From NCBI GenBank assembly GCA_910580225.1, contig CAJTXE010000048.1, positions 1-29,466 of the forward strand: DNA of 29,466 nucleotides, read 5' to 3'. Each line of letters opens with the position of its first letter. The first letter of the stretch is position 1. The translations under genes and the position numbers were made by a program. The stretch is from an uncultured Acetatifactor sp. (lineage in GTDB: Bacteria; Bacillota; Clostridia; Lachnospirales; Lachnospiraceae). The notes under the pieces were generated by a model. That model was not told the DNA's origin, made no database searches, and saw only the letters and a program-made list of their open reading frames with translations. Below, in pieces: positions 15,919-23,706 of the stretch.

Positions 15919-16080
15919 CTCCCCAAAACCATTTTTGGGAGCTGATTTCTGGGGATTTGTTTTTGGGAGTGACTGTAAAATGGGGATTCCTGTTTCCCAA
16001 AAAGGAAATGCCTGTCCTGCCGTTTTTGGGGATTTCCGCTTTTGGGAAAAGGGTGCCTGTTTTTGGGAATTCTCCCAAAA
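15919..16080. repeat. Cluster of TTTTGGGA/TCCCAAAA motifs
   Basis: Within 160 bases, TTTTGGGA-type blocks occur near 15932, 15960, 16023, 16040 and 16060, and the reverse form TCCCAAAA or TCCCCAAAA near 15919, 15995 and 16073. The last pair forms a palindrome, TTTTGGGA-ATTC-TCCCAAAA. Long open frames on both strands here (about 95 and 131 codons) are rich in repeated FGK/FWE-type residues from these motifs, lack good starts, and overlap each other, so I treat the stretch as a non-coding repeat. The surrounding sequence, 15735-15918 and 16081-16140, shows nothing I can name. Confidence 0.6.
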
Positions 16081-16155
16081 GTGATGCTGCCATTCTGGGG
16101 ATAAGCTGTCATCTGCCTGAATGCCTGTGATTCCTGCCATTGGAGGTGTCTCTTA

Positions 16156-16469
16156 ATGAGGAAGAAGAATTTCAAAGGAAGGTGTGCAGGACATTTGATG
16201 CCATCCAGTCTGCCTATGCTGACCTGTTAAATGGTTCAGAGGACATCAAAAGCTTTCGGGTGAATGTATTGTTGGATGGCGGTTATACATCAGATTTTGT
16301 CTGTGTCAAGGCAGACAATGATTTGATGGTCAGGGAATGTGTGGAGCGGAAGCATCTCACAAAGCTGTTGACGGTGAAGCTGCTGCAGGCTTCAAAGGAT
16401 TTCTGGTTAAGGCATGGTGTATCAGACTGGGAGATTGTGGTTGAGAAAGAGGGGAATTTCAATGGATAA
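16156..16469 (+). pseudogene. TnsA-like transposon endonuclease remnant
   Basis: GGAGGT at 16142-16147 precedes the ATG at 16156, which reads MRKKNFKGRC and then goes out of frame. A second frame picks up at about 16182 with VCRTFDAIQSAYADLL and continues VNVLLDGGYTSDFVC, LMVRECVERKHLTK and LLTVKLLQASKDFWLRHGVS to TAA at 16469. From memory, intact relatives in Lachnospiraceae join these two parts through roughly a dozen extra residues, so a short deletion caused the frame break. The TSDF...REC-x-x-RK pattern resembles the restriction-enzyme-like catalytic core of Tn7-type TnsA. No TnsB or TnsC gene is present. The family call is moderate; the frame break is clear. Confidence 0.5.
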
Positions 16470-16581
16470 GGGCAACTTGAAGAAAGATATGCTCCTTAAA
16501 AAGGAAAGCAGGAAAGACAGTATTAAAGGGAGTGGGGGCTTTCGTATAAAAAATAGAATTCCGTCTGCCTTGGGTAAGTAA
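16462..16581 (+). CDS. Small 39-residue ORF overlapping the TnsA-like remnant
   Basis: The ATG at 16462 overlaps the end of the preceding frame (ATGGATAA). It reads MDKGNLKKDMLLKKESRKDS and then IKGSGGFRIKNRIPSALGK, ending at TAA 16579-16581. The peptide is very basic. It may be the start of the next gene of the lost transposon, cut short, since sequence after it has no continuing frame. I do not recognise a function. Confidence 0.3.
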   Translation: MDKGNLKKDMLLKKESRKDSIKGSGGFRIKNRIPSALGK

Positions 16582-16680
16582 ATATAAATTTAAGTGCCAG
16601 TGCTGATATCCGCTGTCAGACCTTGAAATCAATGGGATTTAATAGTATACTGAAGGAGCAGAGGGAAGGAATCGTAAGGG

Positions 16681-16844
16681 AGGGCAAAGAAAACACAGGA
16701 CTTAAAACCAGATACAGTGCAGAAGAATTACGGGAGCGATAATGAGCAGTTTGCCGATTTCTTCAATGCAGTGCTGTTTGAAATGCATTATCAGAGAAAG
16801 AAGACTTTGATATATGTACCTTGTTTGATGAAATCGCAAAATAA
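16681..16844 (+). pseudogene. Rpn-family (PD-(D/E)XK) nuclease remnant
   Basis: One frame reads LKPDTVQKNYGSDNEQ and FADFFNAVLFE (16702-16782), the typical N-terminus of Rpn-type recombination-promoting nucleases. The next frame reads ALSEKEDFDICTLFDEIAK (16785-16841) and stops at 16842; this resembles their C-terminal region. The catalytic middle, some 200 residues in intact relatives, is missing. The expected start is replaced by a TAA at 16675. It lies directly after the TnsA-like remnant, so this is a patch of decayed mobile-type genes. Between 16845 and 16977 a further open stretch (SVLGSYEPGTLERLWWRK) has no start of its own and looks like another scrap. Confidence 0.5.
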
Positions 16845-16977
16845 TGAATTTGTCCGATGAATAATTGGGCAGCAGACGAACTTCTTCAAATCTGTGTTGG
16901 GCAGCTATGAACCCGGGACTTTGGAGCGCCTTTGGTGGAGAAAAGATAAAAAACAGAATGAGCAGGGAGATAAAAAT

Positions 16978-17469
16978 ATGGGAATGGTAGGAAGATATGT
17001 AGCAGTTGAGGATTTGCTTTTAGGACAGATTATCAATGGTGATAAAGATATTCTTGAGATTGACCCTACGCAATGTCAATCTCTGGATGTGGATAAATCA
17101 TGGCAGGCCATTCAGTATCTTTTATGTAAAGAGGTTGATGGTGGGAAGCCGCCTATGGGCTATGTTGTCCCGATAAGAGAGGAAAATGAGCTGAATTGCG
17201 AATTTTTTGATTTTGGCGTATTTTATATCACAGCGAAACAGGTTAAAGAAGCAGCCCATCACCTTAACTCTTTGGACGATAATACCTTAATGAATATGTA
17301 TGATTTTAAGCTGATGGTAGAAAACAAAATATATCCACTTTATGGAAAAGAAAATGAAAACGAAGCGGACATATTTTACGAATACATTTATTTTCATTTA
17401 TCAAAACTGAAAAAATTCTTCGAGCTGACGGCAGAAAAGGGATATGCAATCATATTCTATGTCATGTGA
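16978..17469 (+). CDS. DUF1877 (YfbM-like) family protein
   Basis: This 163-residue protein begins MGMVGRYVAVEDLLLGQI and has LDVDKSWQAIQYLL about residue 40 and FGVFYITAKQVKEAAHHL in the middle, the pattern of DUF1877/YfbM proteins. These are small cytoplasmic proteins of unknown function, frequent in accessory regions near toxin immunity genes. AGGGAGA at 16964-16970 fixes the start at 16978; the same frame is open for about 40 codons upstream but that part looks like debris. The gene is AT-rich relative to its downstream neighbours. Confidence 0.75.
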   Translation: MGMVGRYVAVEDLLLGQIINGDKDILEIDPTQCQSLDVDKSWQAIQYLLCKEVDGGKPPMGYVVPIREENELNCEFFDFGVFYITAKQVKEAAHHLNSLDDNTLMNMYDFKLMVENKIYPLYGKENENEADIFYEYIYFHLSKLKKFFELTAEKGYAIIFYVM

Positions 17470-17531
17470 TTCCTAAGTATGTGGTGAAAAATGAAGCTGT
17501 CCTGTTTTCCTGCTGCTGGAAATGCTCCCTA

Positions 17532-17560
17532 TTGATACCCTTCCCGTTTTCTGTTATGAT
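17532..17560 (+). promoter_or_regulatory. Sigma-A-type promoter of the metallophosphoesterase
   Basis: TTGATA at 17532-17537, a spacer of exactly 17 bases, and TATGAT at 17555-17560. The predicted start near 17567 leaves a leader of about 50 bases before the ATG at 17619. Confidence 0.7.
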
Positions 17561-17618
17561 GGATACCGATAACATGTAGCAGACGGGAACCTGAATCAAT
17601 GGCAAAGGAGAAAAAGGC

Positions 17619-18722
17619 ATGTGGATTCTGATTATTGGAGGGCTGGTCCTGGGGGCTTTTTTGGGGATCTTTTATCTGATCAGCAGATTTGCACGGTTTT
17701 TCATCATTCGAAGAGCGGCAAAGGATAAGAGAATTTTCCGGTACCTGATCGGAATGGTACCGGCAGCGGTGCTGGTTTTGGGGTTAAGGACCGTATTTGA
17801 CACAATTAATGCAGCGATTTGTATTCTGCACTTGACAGTGATCTGGATCCTGTGTGACATTGTCAGCAGGATTGCGGAAAAGAAGAGAGGAGAACGGTTT
17901 AAAAAGTATTATGCCGGAATTTTCGCGTTGGGCATTACAGCCGTGTATCTGACATGCGGCTGGTATCTGGCGCATCATGTCTGGAGGACATTGTATACTC
18001 TGGAAACGGAGAAACAGGTGGGAACACTGCGGATTGTACAGTTTGCGGACTCTCATATAGGCAGTACTTTTGACGGAGAGGGATTTCAGAAGCATGTGGA
18101 CGCCATGCAGGCGGAGAATCCGGATATCGTGGTGATAACCGGGGACTATGTAGATGATGATACTTCAAGAGAAGATATGGAAGCCGCATGTGCAGCGCTG
18201 GGGACGCTGGAAACCACTTATGGCGTATATTACGTTTTTGGGAATCACGACAAAGGGTATTATGGACCGGGTTATCGGGGATACAGCGGGGCGGATCTGA
18301 TTGCCGAGCTGGAGAAAAACCATGTGACTGTGCTGCAGGATGAGACGGTATTATTGGATAATCGTTTTTATCTGATCGGAAGACAGGATCGTTCGGAAGG
18401 TGCGGGCAGGGCGTCCATGGATGTGCTGACAGCGCAGTTGGATCCGGAGAAGTACAGTATTGTTTTGGACCATCAGCCATATGAATATGATGCCCAGGCT
18501 GCTGCAGAAGTAGATTTGGTATTATCCGGGCATACGCACGGGGGCCAGCTGTTTCCCTTTCACCGCATGGGACAGTGGATGGGGCTGGATGCCATGATTT
18601 ATGGGATGGAACAGCGGGGCAATACCAGCTTTATTGTGACTTCAGGTATTTCCGACTGGATAATCCAGTTTAAGACAGGATGCAAATCGGAATATGTGGT
18701 AGTGGATATTATTTCACAGTGA
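17619..18722 (+). CDS. Membrane-anchored metallophosphoesterase
   Basis: This 367-residue protein has three or four hydrophobic segments in the first 130 residues, then a calcineurin-like phosphoesterase domain. The metal ligands are visible: DSH at 144-146, GDYVDD near 175, GNHD with Asn209 and His210, a histidine in LDHQPYEYD, and GHTHGG at 304-309. The family includes YkuE/YaeI-like enzymes that act on lipid-linked or nucleotide phosphates. AAAGGAG eight bases upstream supports the start. It has its own promoter and is followed 65 bases later by the folate gene, likely in one transcript. The natural substrate is unknown. Confidence 0.88.
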   Translation: MWILIIGGLVLGAFLGIFYLISRFARFFIIRRAAKDKRIFRYLIGMVPAAVLVLGLRTVFDTINAAICILHLTVIWILCDIVSRIAEKKRGERFKKYYAGIFALGITAVYLTCGWYLAHHVWRTLYTLETEKQVGTLRIVQFADSHIGSTFDGEGFQKHVDAMQAENPDIVVITGDYVDDDTSREDMEAACAALGTLETTYGVYYVFGNHDKGYYGPGYRGYSGADLIAELEKNHVTVLQDETVLLDNRFYLIGRQDRSEGAGRASMDVLTAQLDPEKYSIVLDHQPYEYDAQAAAEVDLVLSGHTHGGQLFPFHRMGQWMGLDAMIYGMEQRGNTSFIVTSGISDWIIQFKTGCKSEYVVVDIISQ

Positions 18723-18787
18723 TCTTCATTTGATGGAAGCTGTACCGTTTTTCGGAACTTTCGGAAACAGGCAGTGGGAGGCATATC

Positions 18788-19366
18788 ATGGATTGGAAAC
18801 AGGAAAAGCGGATTATCAGAAAGGAACGTCTTGCCGTAAGAGATAAGTTAAGCACGGCTGAACGGGAAAGAGGTAATTTGCTGTTGACAGAACGAATCTT
18901 GGGGCATCAATGGTTCTGGCAAGCCCAATATCTGTTATGCTATGTCAGTTACGGAAGCGAGATTTCTACATGGGATATTCTGCGCGAAGCCCTGGAAAAA
19001 GGCAAAAAGGTATATGTTCCGAAAGTTCTGAAAGACAGCGAAATATCGGAAATGTGCTTTTACAGAATCTGCGGGCTGGAAGAACTGGCAGAGGGTTACC
19101 GGGGAATACCGGAGCCGGACGGATTATCCGAAGTGTATCGTTATTCAGAAGAGACTGCAAAGCGAACACTGATGCTGATGCCTGGAGTGGCCTTTGACGA
19201 ATATGGGAATCGTCTAGGCTATGGCAAGGGTTTTTACGACAGATATCTGGCAGAGAAACCAATTTTACAGCAGCGCACCATTGCAGTTGGCTATAGATGC
19301 CAGCGCGGGGAAGCGCTGCCAGTATCGGATACGGATGTCAGGCCATACCAGGTAATCTGTGTATAG
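18788..19366 (+). CDS. 5-formyltetrahydrofolate cyclo-ligase
   Basis: This 192-residue enzyme (5,10-methenyltetrahydrofolate synthetase) uses ATP to convert 5-formyl-THF, an inhibitory storage folate, to 5,10-methenyl-THF. Family features include the N-terminal KRIIRKERLAVRDKLS, CYVSYGSEISTWDIL, VYVPKV, and the nucleotide/folate site LMLMPGVAFDEYGNRLGYGK then GFYDRYL. The length is typical. GGGAGG about six bases before the ATG supports the start. It is cytoplasmic and housekeeping, with no special link to its neighbours beyond possible co-transcription with the metallophosphoesterase. Confidence 0.9.
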   Translation: MDWKQEKRIIRKERLAVRDKLSTAERERGNLLLTERILGHQWFWQAQYLLCYVSYGSEISTWDILREALEKGKKVYVPKVLKDSEISEMCFYRICGLEELAEGYRGIPEPDGLSEVYRYSEETAKRTLMLMPGVAFDEYGNRLGYGKGFYDRYLAEKPILQQRTIAVGYRCQRGEALPVSDTDVRPYQVICV

Positions 19367-19564
19367 CAGAAATTCGCTGTATTTCTACCGGAAAAAGAGA
19401 CAATGTTCCGGTAACTGGTTATGCTTTGGCAGTCAGCCTGCCGTTATTTCTGTTCGGATATACGCTCACTTTGACGTTACAGAAACAACGTCTATCTTTC
19501 AGCGAAAACCGAACCCGGGAATGTAACCATGATGTTTTGTGTTTGCGGCAGAATTTGTCCGGAA

Positions 19565-19593
19565 TTGACGAAGGAATATAATTGGATTATAAT
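19565..19593 (+). promoter_or_regulatory. Sigma-A-type promoter of feoAB
   Basis: TTGACG at 19565-19570, a 17-base spacer, and a perfect TATAAT at 19588-19593. Transcription would start near 19600, which rules out the upstream in-frame start at 19582 for FeoA. I see no obvious Fur or DtxR-type operator over it. Confidence 0.85.
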
Positions 19594-19635
19594 ACAAGTG
19601 TGAAGCCGAAATGTCAAATGAAAAGGATAGAGAAC

Positions 19636-19899
19636 ATGACACTATATGAAGCACAAAAGGGCTGCAGCTACTGTATTGACGGACTGTATGTGGAGCCTGC
19701 CATTACAAGGCGGCTGCAGGCATTAGGACTGAATGACGGAACCATTGTGAATGTGCTGAACCGGAAAAACAAGGGGGCGCTGATCATCCAGGTCAGAGGT
19801 ACCCGCCTTGCTCTGGGCAGGCATATTTCATCACGGATTGAAATCCGCTGCCTTGACGGAATGGAAAAATTCGATGGACAGGAGGCTGCGCAATCGTGA
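19636..19899 (+). CDS. feoA: FeoA, ferrous iron transport accessory protein
   Basis: This 87-residue SH3-like protein begins MTLYEAQKGCSYCID and has ITRRLQALGLNDGTIVNVL, the conserved core, then IIQVRGTRLALGRHIS with the usual R-G-x-x-x-A-L pattern. It is thought to bind or modulate FeoB at the cytoplasmic face. The start at 19636 follows AAGGATAGAG and lies downstream of the promoter; a longer frame from 19582 would start upstream of the transcription start. Its stop codon overlaps the GTG start of feoB (GTGA), so the two are translationally coupled. Confidence 0.92.
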   Translation: MTLYEAQKGCSYCIDGLYVEPAITRRLQALGLNDGTIVNVLNRKNKGALIIQVRGTRLALGRHISSRIEIRCLDGMEKFDGQEAAQS

Positions 19900-21914
19900 A
19901 TCGGACAAAAGATACTGAAAAAAAGCATATTCGTGTAGCGTGCATCGGTAATCCCAACTGCGGCAAAACTACCCTGTTCAATGCCCTCACCGGTTCCCGG
20001 CTGAAGGTGGCCAACTGGCCGGGAGTCACCGTGGAGCGGGTGGAGGGGGAGACCAGTTATGAGGACACCCGGATTACCATTGTAGACACCCCGGGTATCT
20101 ATTCCCTGACCTGCTATACCATCGAGGAGAAGGTTACCAGGCTCTGCGCCATGGATGATGAGATTGATGCAATCATCAATGTGGTGGATGCCTCCTCCCT
20201 GGAGCGGAATCTGTATCTGACGCTGCAGCTTCTGGAACTGGGAAAGCCCATTGTACTGGCGCTGAACATGATGGACGTGGTGGAAGAGCGGGGCATGGAG
20301 ATCGATATGCACCGTCTGCCGGAAATGTTGGGAGATATACCGGTGGTGCCTGTTTCGGCGGCCCGGCGCACCGGACTGGACATTCTGCTTCATGCGGTCA
20401 TCCATCACTGCGAGGAGGGGATGGAGGATTTTATCCTGGATTATCCGGAGGAGATCGAAGAGAAAATTCAGGCACTGGAGGCCATGATGCAGGAGAGCTA
20501 TCCGGACCATTCCTCTGCCAGATGGCATGCCATCAAACTTTTGGAGGATGACGAGGAGGTTAAAAAGGAGCATCCCATGTCCGTGGTGCATGTGGCGGAT
20601 AAAAGCTATGAGAAGGAAATCATCCAGTGCAAGTACGCTTATATCGAAAAGGTGATAAAGGAGATTCTTTTTAACAAAAGCAAAAAGGCTGCCTCCACGG
20701 ACAGAATCGACTGGCTTCTGACCCATCCGGTATGGGGGATTCCTGTGTTTCTGCTGATTATGTGCTTTGTGTTCTTCCTCACCTTCACTGTGGGAGACGC
20801 GCTGAAAGGCGTATTCGAGACCGGGCTTGACGCGTTGTCCGGCGGAGCCACAGCGGCATTGCGGGGCATCGGTGTGGCCGGATGGCTGGAATCGCTGCTT
20901 GTGGAGGGAATCATTGCAGGGGTGGGAGGTATCCTTACCTTTATTCCCAATATTTTTATTCTGTTTCTGGCCCTGGCTGTACTGGAGGACAGCGGCTACA
21001 TGGCCCGGGTGGCTTATGTGATGGACTCCGTCATGGGGAAGGTGGGGCTTTCCGGCAAAGCTTTTCTGCCCATGATTCTGGGCTTCGGCTGTACGGTGCC
21101 TGCCATTATGGCCGCCAGGGCACTGGAGACGGAGCATGACAGACGCAAGACCATGCTGGTGACGCCCTTTATGTCCTGTTCTGCCAGACTGCCGGTCTAT
21201 GTGCTGTTTTCCGATATGTTTTTTCCGGACTGCGCGGCAGCGGCGGCATTTTCCATGTATGTGGTGGGAATGATCATTGCCATACTGGCAGCCCTTGTGA
21301 TCAATCGTCTGGAAAAGGGGAAGTCCAACGATTCCCTTTTAATTGAGCTGCCGGAATATAAGAGGCCCAATGGCAGGACAATCCGCATCTATGTGTGGAA
21401 TAAGCTGAAAGATTACCTTACCAAGGCGGGTACTACTATTTTTATCGCTTCCATTGTCATCTGGTTTGTGCTGAATTTCGGTTTTTCCGGCATGGTGGCA
21501 GATCCGGCGGAAAGCTTCGGCGCAGGGTTGGGACGCCTGCTTGTGCCCCTGCTTGCCCCGGCAGGTCTGGGCATGTGGCAGATCGGCGTGGCGCTGCTGT
21601 CCGGTATTTCCGCAAAGGAAGTGGTGGTGTCCAGTTTTGCGGTACTGTTCGGTGTGGCTAACGCCAATTCGGATGCGGGAATGAGGGCTATCGTGGACAA
21701 TATTCATCAGTTTAACCCTGCCTTCGGACCCCTGAACGCCTATTGTCTGATGCTGTTCTGCCTGCTGTATGTCCCCTGTGTGGCAACGGTGGCCACGATT
21801 AAGAAGGAGAGCGGTTCCTGGAGCTTTACGGTGAAAATGATGGTGTTTCAGATTGTTCTGGCCTGGGCGGTGTCAACGGCTGTGTTCCAGGTGGGGAGCC
21901 TGTTTGTGAGGTGA
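19896..21914 (+). CDS. feoB: FeoB, ferrous iron transporter
   Basis: This 672-residue protein is the inner-membrane Fe(II) importer. The N-terminal G domain has GNPNCGKTT (residues 18-26), WPGVTVERVEG (switch I), DTPG (64-67) and NMMD (124-127), followed by a helical domain and then the membrane part with two Gate regions, including FLPMILGFGCTVPAIMAARALE and SGISAKEVVVSSFAVLFG. It uses a GTG start that overlaps the feoA stop. The length is normal; no FeoC gene follows. The last 89 bases overlap the end of the minus-strand PBECR4 gene. Sequence from about 19980 on is more GC-rich than its surroundings. Confidence 0.96.
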   Translation: MNRTKDTEKKHIRVACIGNPNCGKTTLFNALTGSRLKVANWPGVTVERVEGETSYEDTRITIVDTPGIYSLTCYTIEEKVTRLCAMDDEIDAIINVVDASSLERNLYLTLQLLELGKPIVLALNMMDVVEERGMEIDMHRLPEMLGDIPVVPVSAARRTGLDILLHAVIHHCEEGMEDFILDYPEEIEEKIQALEAMMQESYPDHSSARWHAIKLLEDDEEVKKEHPMSVVHVADKSYEKEIIQCKYAYIEKVIKEILFNKSKKAASTDRIDWLLTHPVWGIPVFLLIMCFVFFLTFTVGDALKGVFETGLDALSGGATAALRGIGVAGWLESLLVEGIIAGVGGILTFIPNIFILFLALAVLEDSGYMARVAYVMDSVMGKVGLSGKAFLPMILGFGCTVPAIMAARALETEHDRRKTMLVTPFMSCSARLPVYVLFSDMFFPDCAAAAAFSMYVVGMIIAILAALVINRLEKGKSNDSLLIELPEYKRPNGRTIRIYVWNKLKDYLTKAGTTIFIASIVIWFVLNFGFSGMVADPAESFGAGLGRLLVPLLAPAGLGMWQIGVALLSGISAKEVVVSSFAVLFGVANANSDAGMRAIVDNIHQFNPAFGPLNAYCLMLFCLLYVPCVATVATIKKESGSWSFTVKMMVFQIVLAWAVSTAVFQVGSLFVR

Positions 21915-22566
21915 GTTTTAGGCTGAGATCCAGGATGGAGTATAATTCTGGCGGCAGAAGGAGCTTTTCCAAACGGACTCCTTTTGCCAGGTAGCGGATG
22001 TTTTGATAGCATGGTGTTTTTCCGGAGGCCGGTTTGGAGAGGATGGCAAGAATCTGATGGGATTCAGGGGATAATTTGCGGATGTCTTCCAGGAGGGCTG
22101 AACTTGGCATGTAATATCCCCTTTTGTCGCCTGTAAAACCCAGGCAGAAGTTTGTGGTTCCGGTAAGGAGGTCCACTGCAAGCTTTGGTCTGATTTCATG
22201 ATAGATCGCAACCATTTTTGAGCAATTGATGAAGTTGATAATTTGGGGTAAGGCTGCTAATTTTAATGGTGTGGTGCCGTCTGGTTTGAAGCGGATTTCA
22301 GATTCTGAAAGTCTGTTTTGGATGCATTTCCGGTAAAATTGAATGTGGTTTTTAACCAGGACTCCTTCTTTATTTATGAGATAGATTCCTGTGAGATGCT
22401 GCAAGTTCCGGGCAGTAAAGAGTGTCTGGAAAAAGGCGATATTGTGAGTGTTCCGATTTTTGTATAAAAAAAGGAAATTCTGGTTTTCAAGCAGATGTGC
22501 ATAGTCTTTTGCGGCCATGGTGACAATCCGTATGGCGTCTTTTTTGCTGTAGGTGAGATGTGTCAT
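21826..22566 (-). CDS. PBECR4-type protein
   Basis: This 246-residue protein looks like the PBECR4 family (phage-barnase-EndoU-colicin/RelE-like nuclease group), with DYAHLLENQNFLFLYKNR, FFQTLFTARNLQHLTGI, LPQIINFINCSKMVAIYHEI and TTNFCLGFTGDKRGYYMPSS in the expected order. Family members are predicted RNases, often carried on mobile elements. The ATG at 22566 follows AAAGGAAT; a TTG five codons upstream sits in that ribosome site. The last 30 residues, a proline- and serine-rich tail (GTQPLTPPRPEQS), are the antisense reading of feoB, so the original stop was probably lost and the frame ran on. Mode of action is not shown by sequence. Confidence 0.6.
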   Translation of the reverse strand: MTHLTYSKKDAIRIVTMAAKDYAHLLENQNFLFLYKNRNTHNIAFFQTLFTARNLQHLTGIYLINKEGVLVKNHIQFYRKCIQNRLSESEIRFKPDGTTPLKLAALPQIINFINCSKMVAIYHEIRPKLAVDLLTGTTNFCLGFTGDKRGYYMPSSALLEDIRKLSPESHQILAILSKPASGKTPCYQNIRYLAKGVRLEKLLLPPELYSILDLSLKLTSQTGSPPGTQPLTPPRPEQSETPSFSP

Positions 22567-22651
22567 AGATATTCCTTTCAAAACTTGAACAATAGGATAT
22601 AATAAGATCGAAGAAGCCGGATAATGTATGATATGGAAGGAAATATGATGA

Positions 22652-22694
22652 AAAAAGAGAGCTGCAATACCGCAGTATCATCAACTCTCTTTTT
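22652..22694. terminator. Symmetrical hairpin between divergent genes
   Basis: AAAAAGAGAG at 22652-22661 pairs with CTCTCTTTTT at 22685-22694, and CTGC/GCAG (22662-22665, 22672-22675) extends the inner part. The flanking A and T runs make it terminator-like in both directions. It lies between the PBECR4 gene (leftward) and the LytTR regulator (rightward), where no gene end is visible, so it may end a short untranslated RNA or insulate the two promoters. Confidence 0.5.
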
Positions 22695-22702
22695 ATGACT
22701 AA

Positions 22703-22806
22703 TTTTTCTGTTGTCCGCCAACGTCCGGCACATTCGTCCGGTGGAAGATTCGGATTTTTCTGTTGTCCGCCAACGTCCGGCACATTCGTCCGGCAGAAGA
22801 TTCGGA
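22703..22806. repeat. 52-bp direct repeat, two copies
   Basis: Bases 22703-22754 and 22755-22806 are the same apart from two bases (GGTGGAAG versus GGCAGAAG), so 50 of 52 positions match. The unit contains TGTTGTCCGCCAACGTCC and GGCACATTCGTCCGG. The copies abut directly. They lie upstream of the LytTR regulator's promoter and are not in a supported gene. Confidence 0.85.
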
Positions 22807-22939
22807 TTAAGGTGTTAGTCCACCGGAAACAGCGAGGTGTTTCTGATTTTCAGTTTAAAGTGAAATGCTGCCGATGTCAAGGCAAAGACTGTTTTTTTAT
22901 ATTTTTTTCATAATTTGTTTTTCTGCTGCCAGAAAATGG

Positions 22940-22968
22940 TTGTCAAATAGCCGGATGTATATTATTCT
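22940..22968 (+). promoter_or_regulatory. Promoter of the LytTR/GHKL/ABC operon
   Basis: TTGTCA at 22940-22945, a 17-base spacer, and TATTCT at 22963-22968. Transcription would begin near 22975, leaving a very short leader before the ATG at 22990, with AGGGAG at 22974-22979 as ribosome site. Confidence 0.5.
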
Positions 22969-22989
22969 TTCTTAGGGAGATGAGAAAAT

Positions 22990-23706
22990 ATGCTGAGTAT
23001 TGCGGTGGTGGATGACGAACAGGTACACCGGGATATCCTGGTGAAATATATCGAAGAGTGGAAAAAACAAAAAATGGCGGACGCGGAAGTGGAAACTTTT
23101 CACAGCAGCGATGCTTTTTACTTTACGTGGTGCGGGGAGCAGCGGTTCGACGTGCTTTTTCTTGATATCTGCATGGACGGAATGGACGGTGTCAGCCTGG
23201 CGAAGAAGCTGCGGGAAAAGGGAAAGAACGTGAACATTATCTTTACCACCGGGGTTGCGGACTACATGCAGGAGGGTTTTGAGGTGGAGGCGCTCCACTA
23301 TCTGCTGAAACCCATTAAGCGGGAAAAAGTGTGGGAATGTCTGGAAAAATGTGTGGCAAGGAAAGCGGAGGATACCAGGAGCATTCTGCTTCCCACAGAG
23401 GAAGGGCTGATCAAAACAGACGCGGAAGGGATTCTGTACGGGGAGGCTGTGGGACATTACTGTGAACTGGTGTGCCTGACGGAGACGCTTTCCCTGAAGC
23501 TTGGGATCAGGGAGGCGGCGCAGCGCCTGGAGGGTCATGGAGATTTCCTGTTCTGCCATCGTTCCTATCTGGTGAACCTGCGCAGAATAGCCAAAATCGG
23601 GAAGCAGGATATCCTGATGGATAACGGGGGGATCGTGCCGGTGAGCCGCAGGATGTACGGGGCGGTAAACGAGGCGTTTATGAAGCTGTTCCGGACAGGC
23701 GGCTGA
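22990..23706 (+). CDS. LytTR-family response regulator (AgrA-like)
   Basis: This 238-residue regulator has a receiver domain with VVDDEQVHRD, the phosphorylated Asp59 in VLFLDICMDGMDG and HYLLKPIKREK with the conserved Lys, then a LytTR DNA-binding domain from about residue 130 with HYCELVCLTETLSLKLGI and FCHRSYLVNLRRIAKI. LytTR regulators of this type usually respond to peptide signals through a GHKL kinase. The last codons (MKLFRTGG and stop) lie at the start of a 36-bp repeat array built from the same sequence. The kinase and two ABC transporters follow on the same strand. Confidence 0.92.
   Translation: MLSIAVVDDEQVHRDILVKYIEEWKKQKMADAEVETFHSSDAFYFTWCGEQRFDVLFLDICMDGMDGVSLAKKLREKGKNVNIIFTTGVADYMQEGFEVEALHYLLKPIKREKVWECLEKCVARKAEDTRSILLPTEEGLIKTDAEGILYGEAVGHYCELVCLTETLSLKLGIREAAQRLEGHGDFLFCHRSYLVNLRRIAKIGKQDILMDNGGIVPVSRRMYGAVNEAFMKLFRTGG

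Noticed and set aside
15780..16175. Long open frames on both strands
   Set aside because: They consist of repeated motifs, overlap each other and lack good ribosome sites, so they look like a by-product of the repeat.
19400..19564. Possible iron-responsive operator near feoAB
   Set aside because: I looked for a Fur-like palindrome around the promoter and saw none that was convincing.
20639..21700. Long minus-strand frames inside feoB
   Set aside because: They are antisense shadows of a GC-rich gene with no independent signals.
22695..22913. 72-codon frame over the 52-bp repeats
   Set aside because: The period is not a multiple of three, so the two copies are read differently; no ribosome site.
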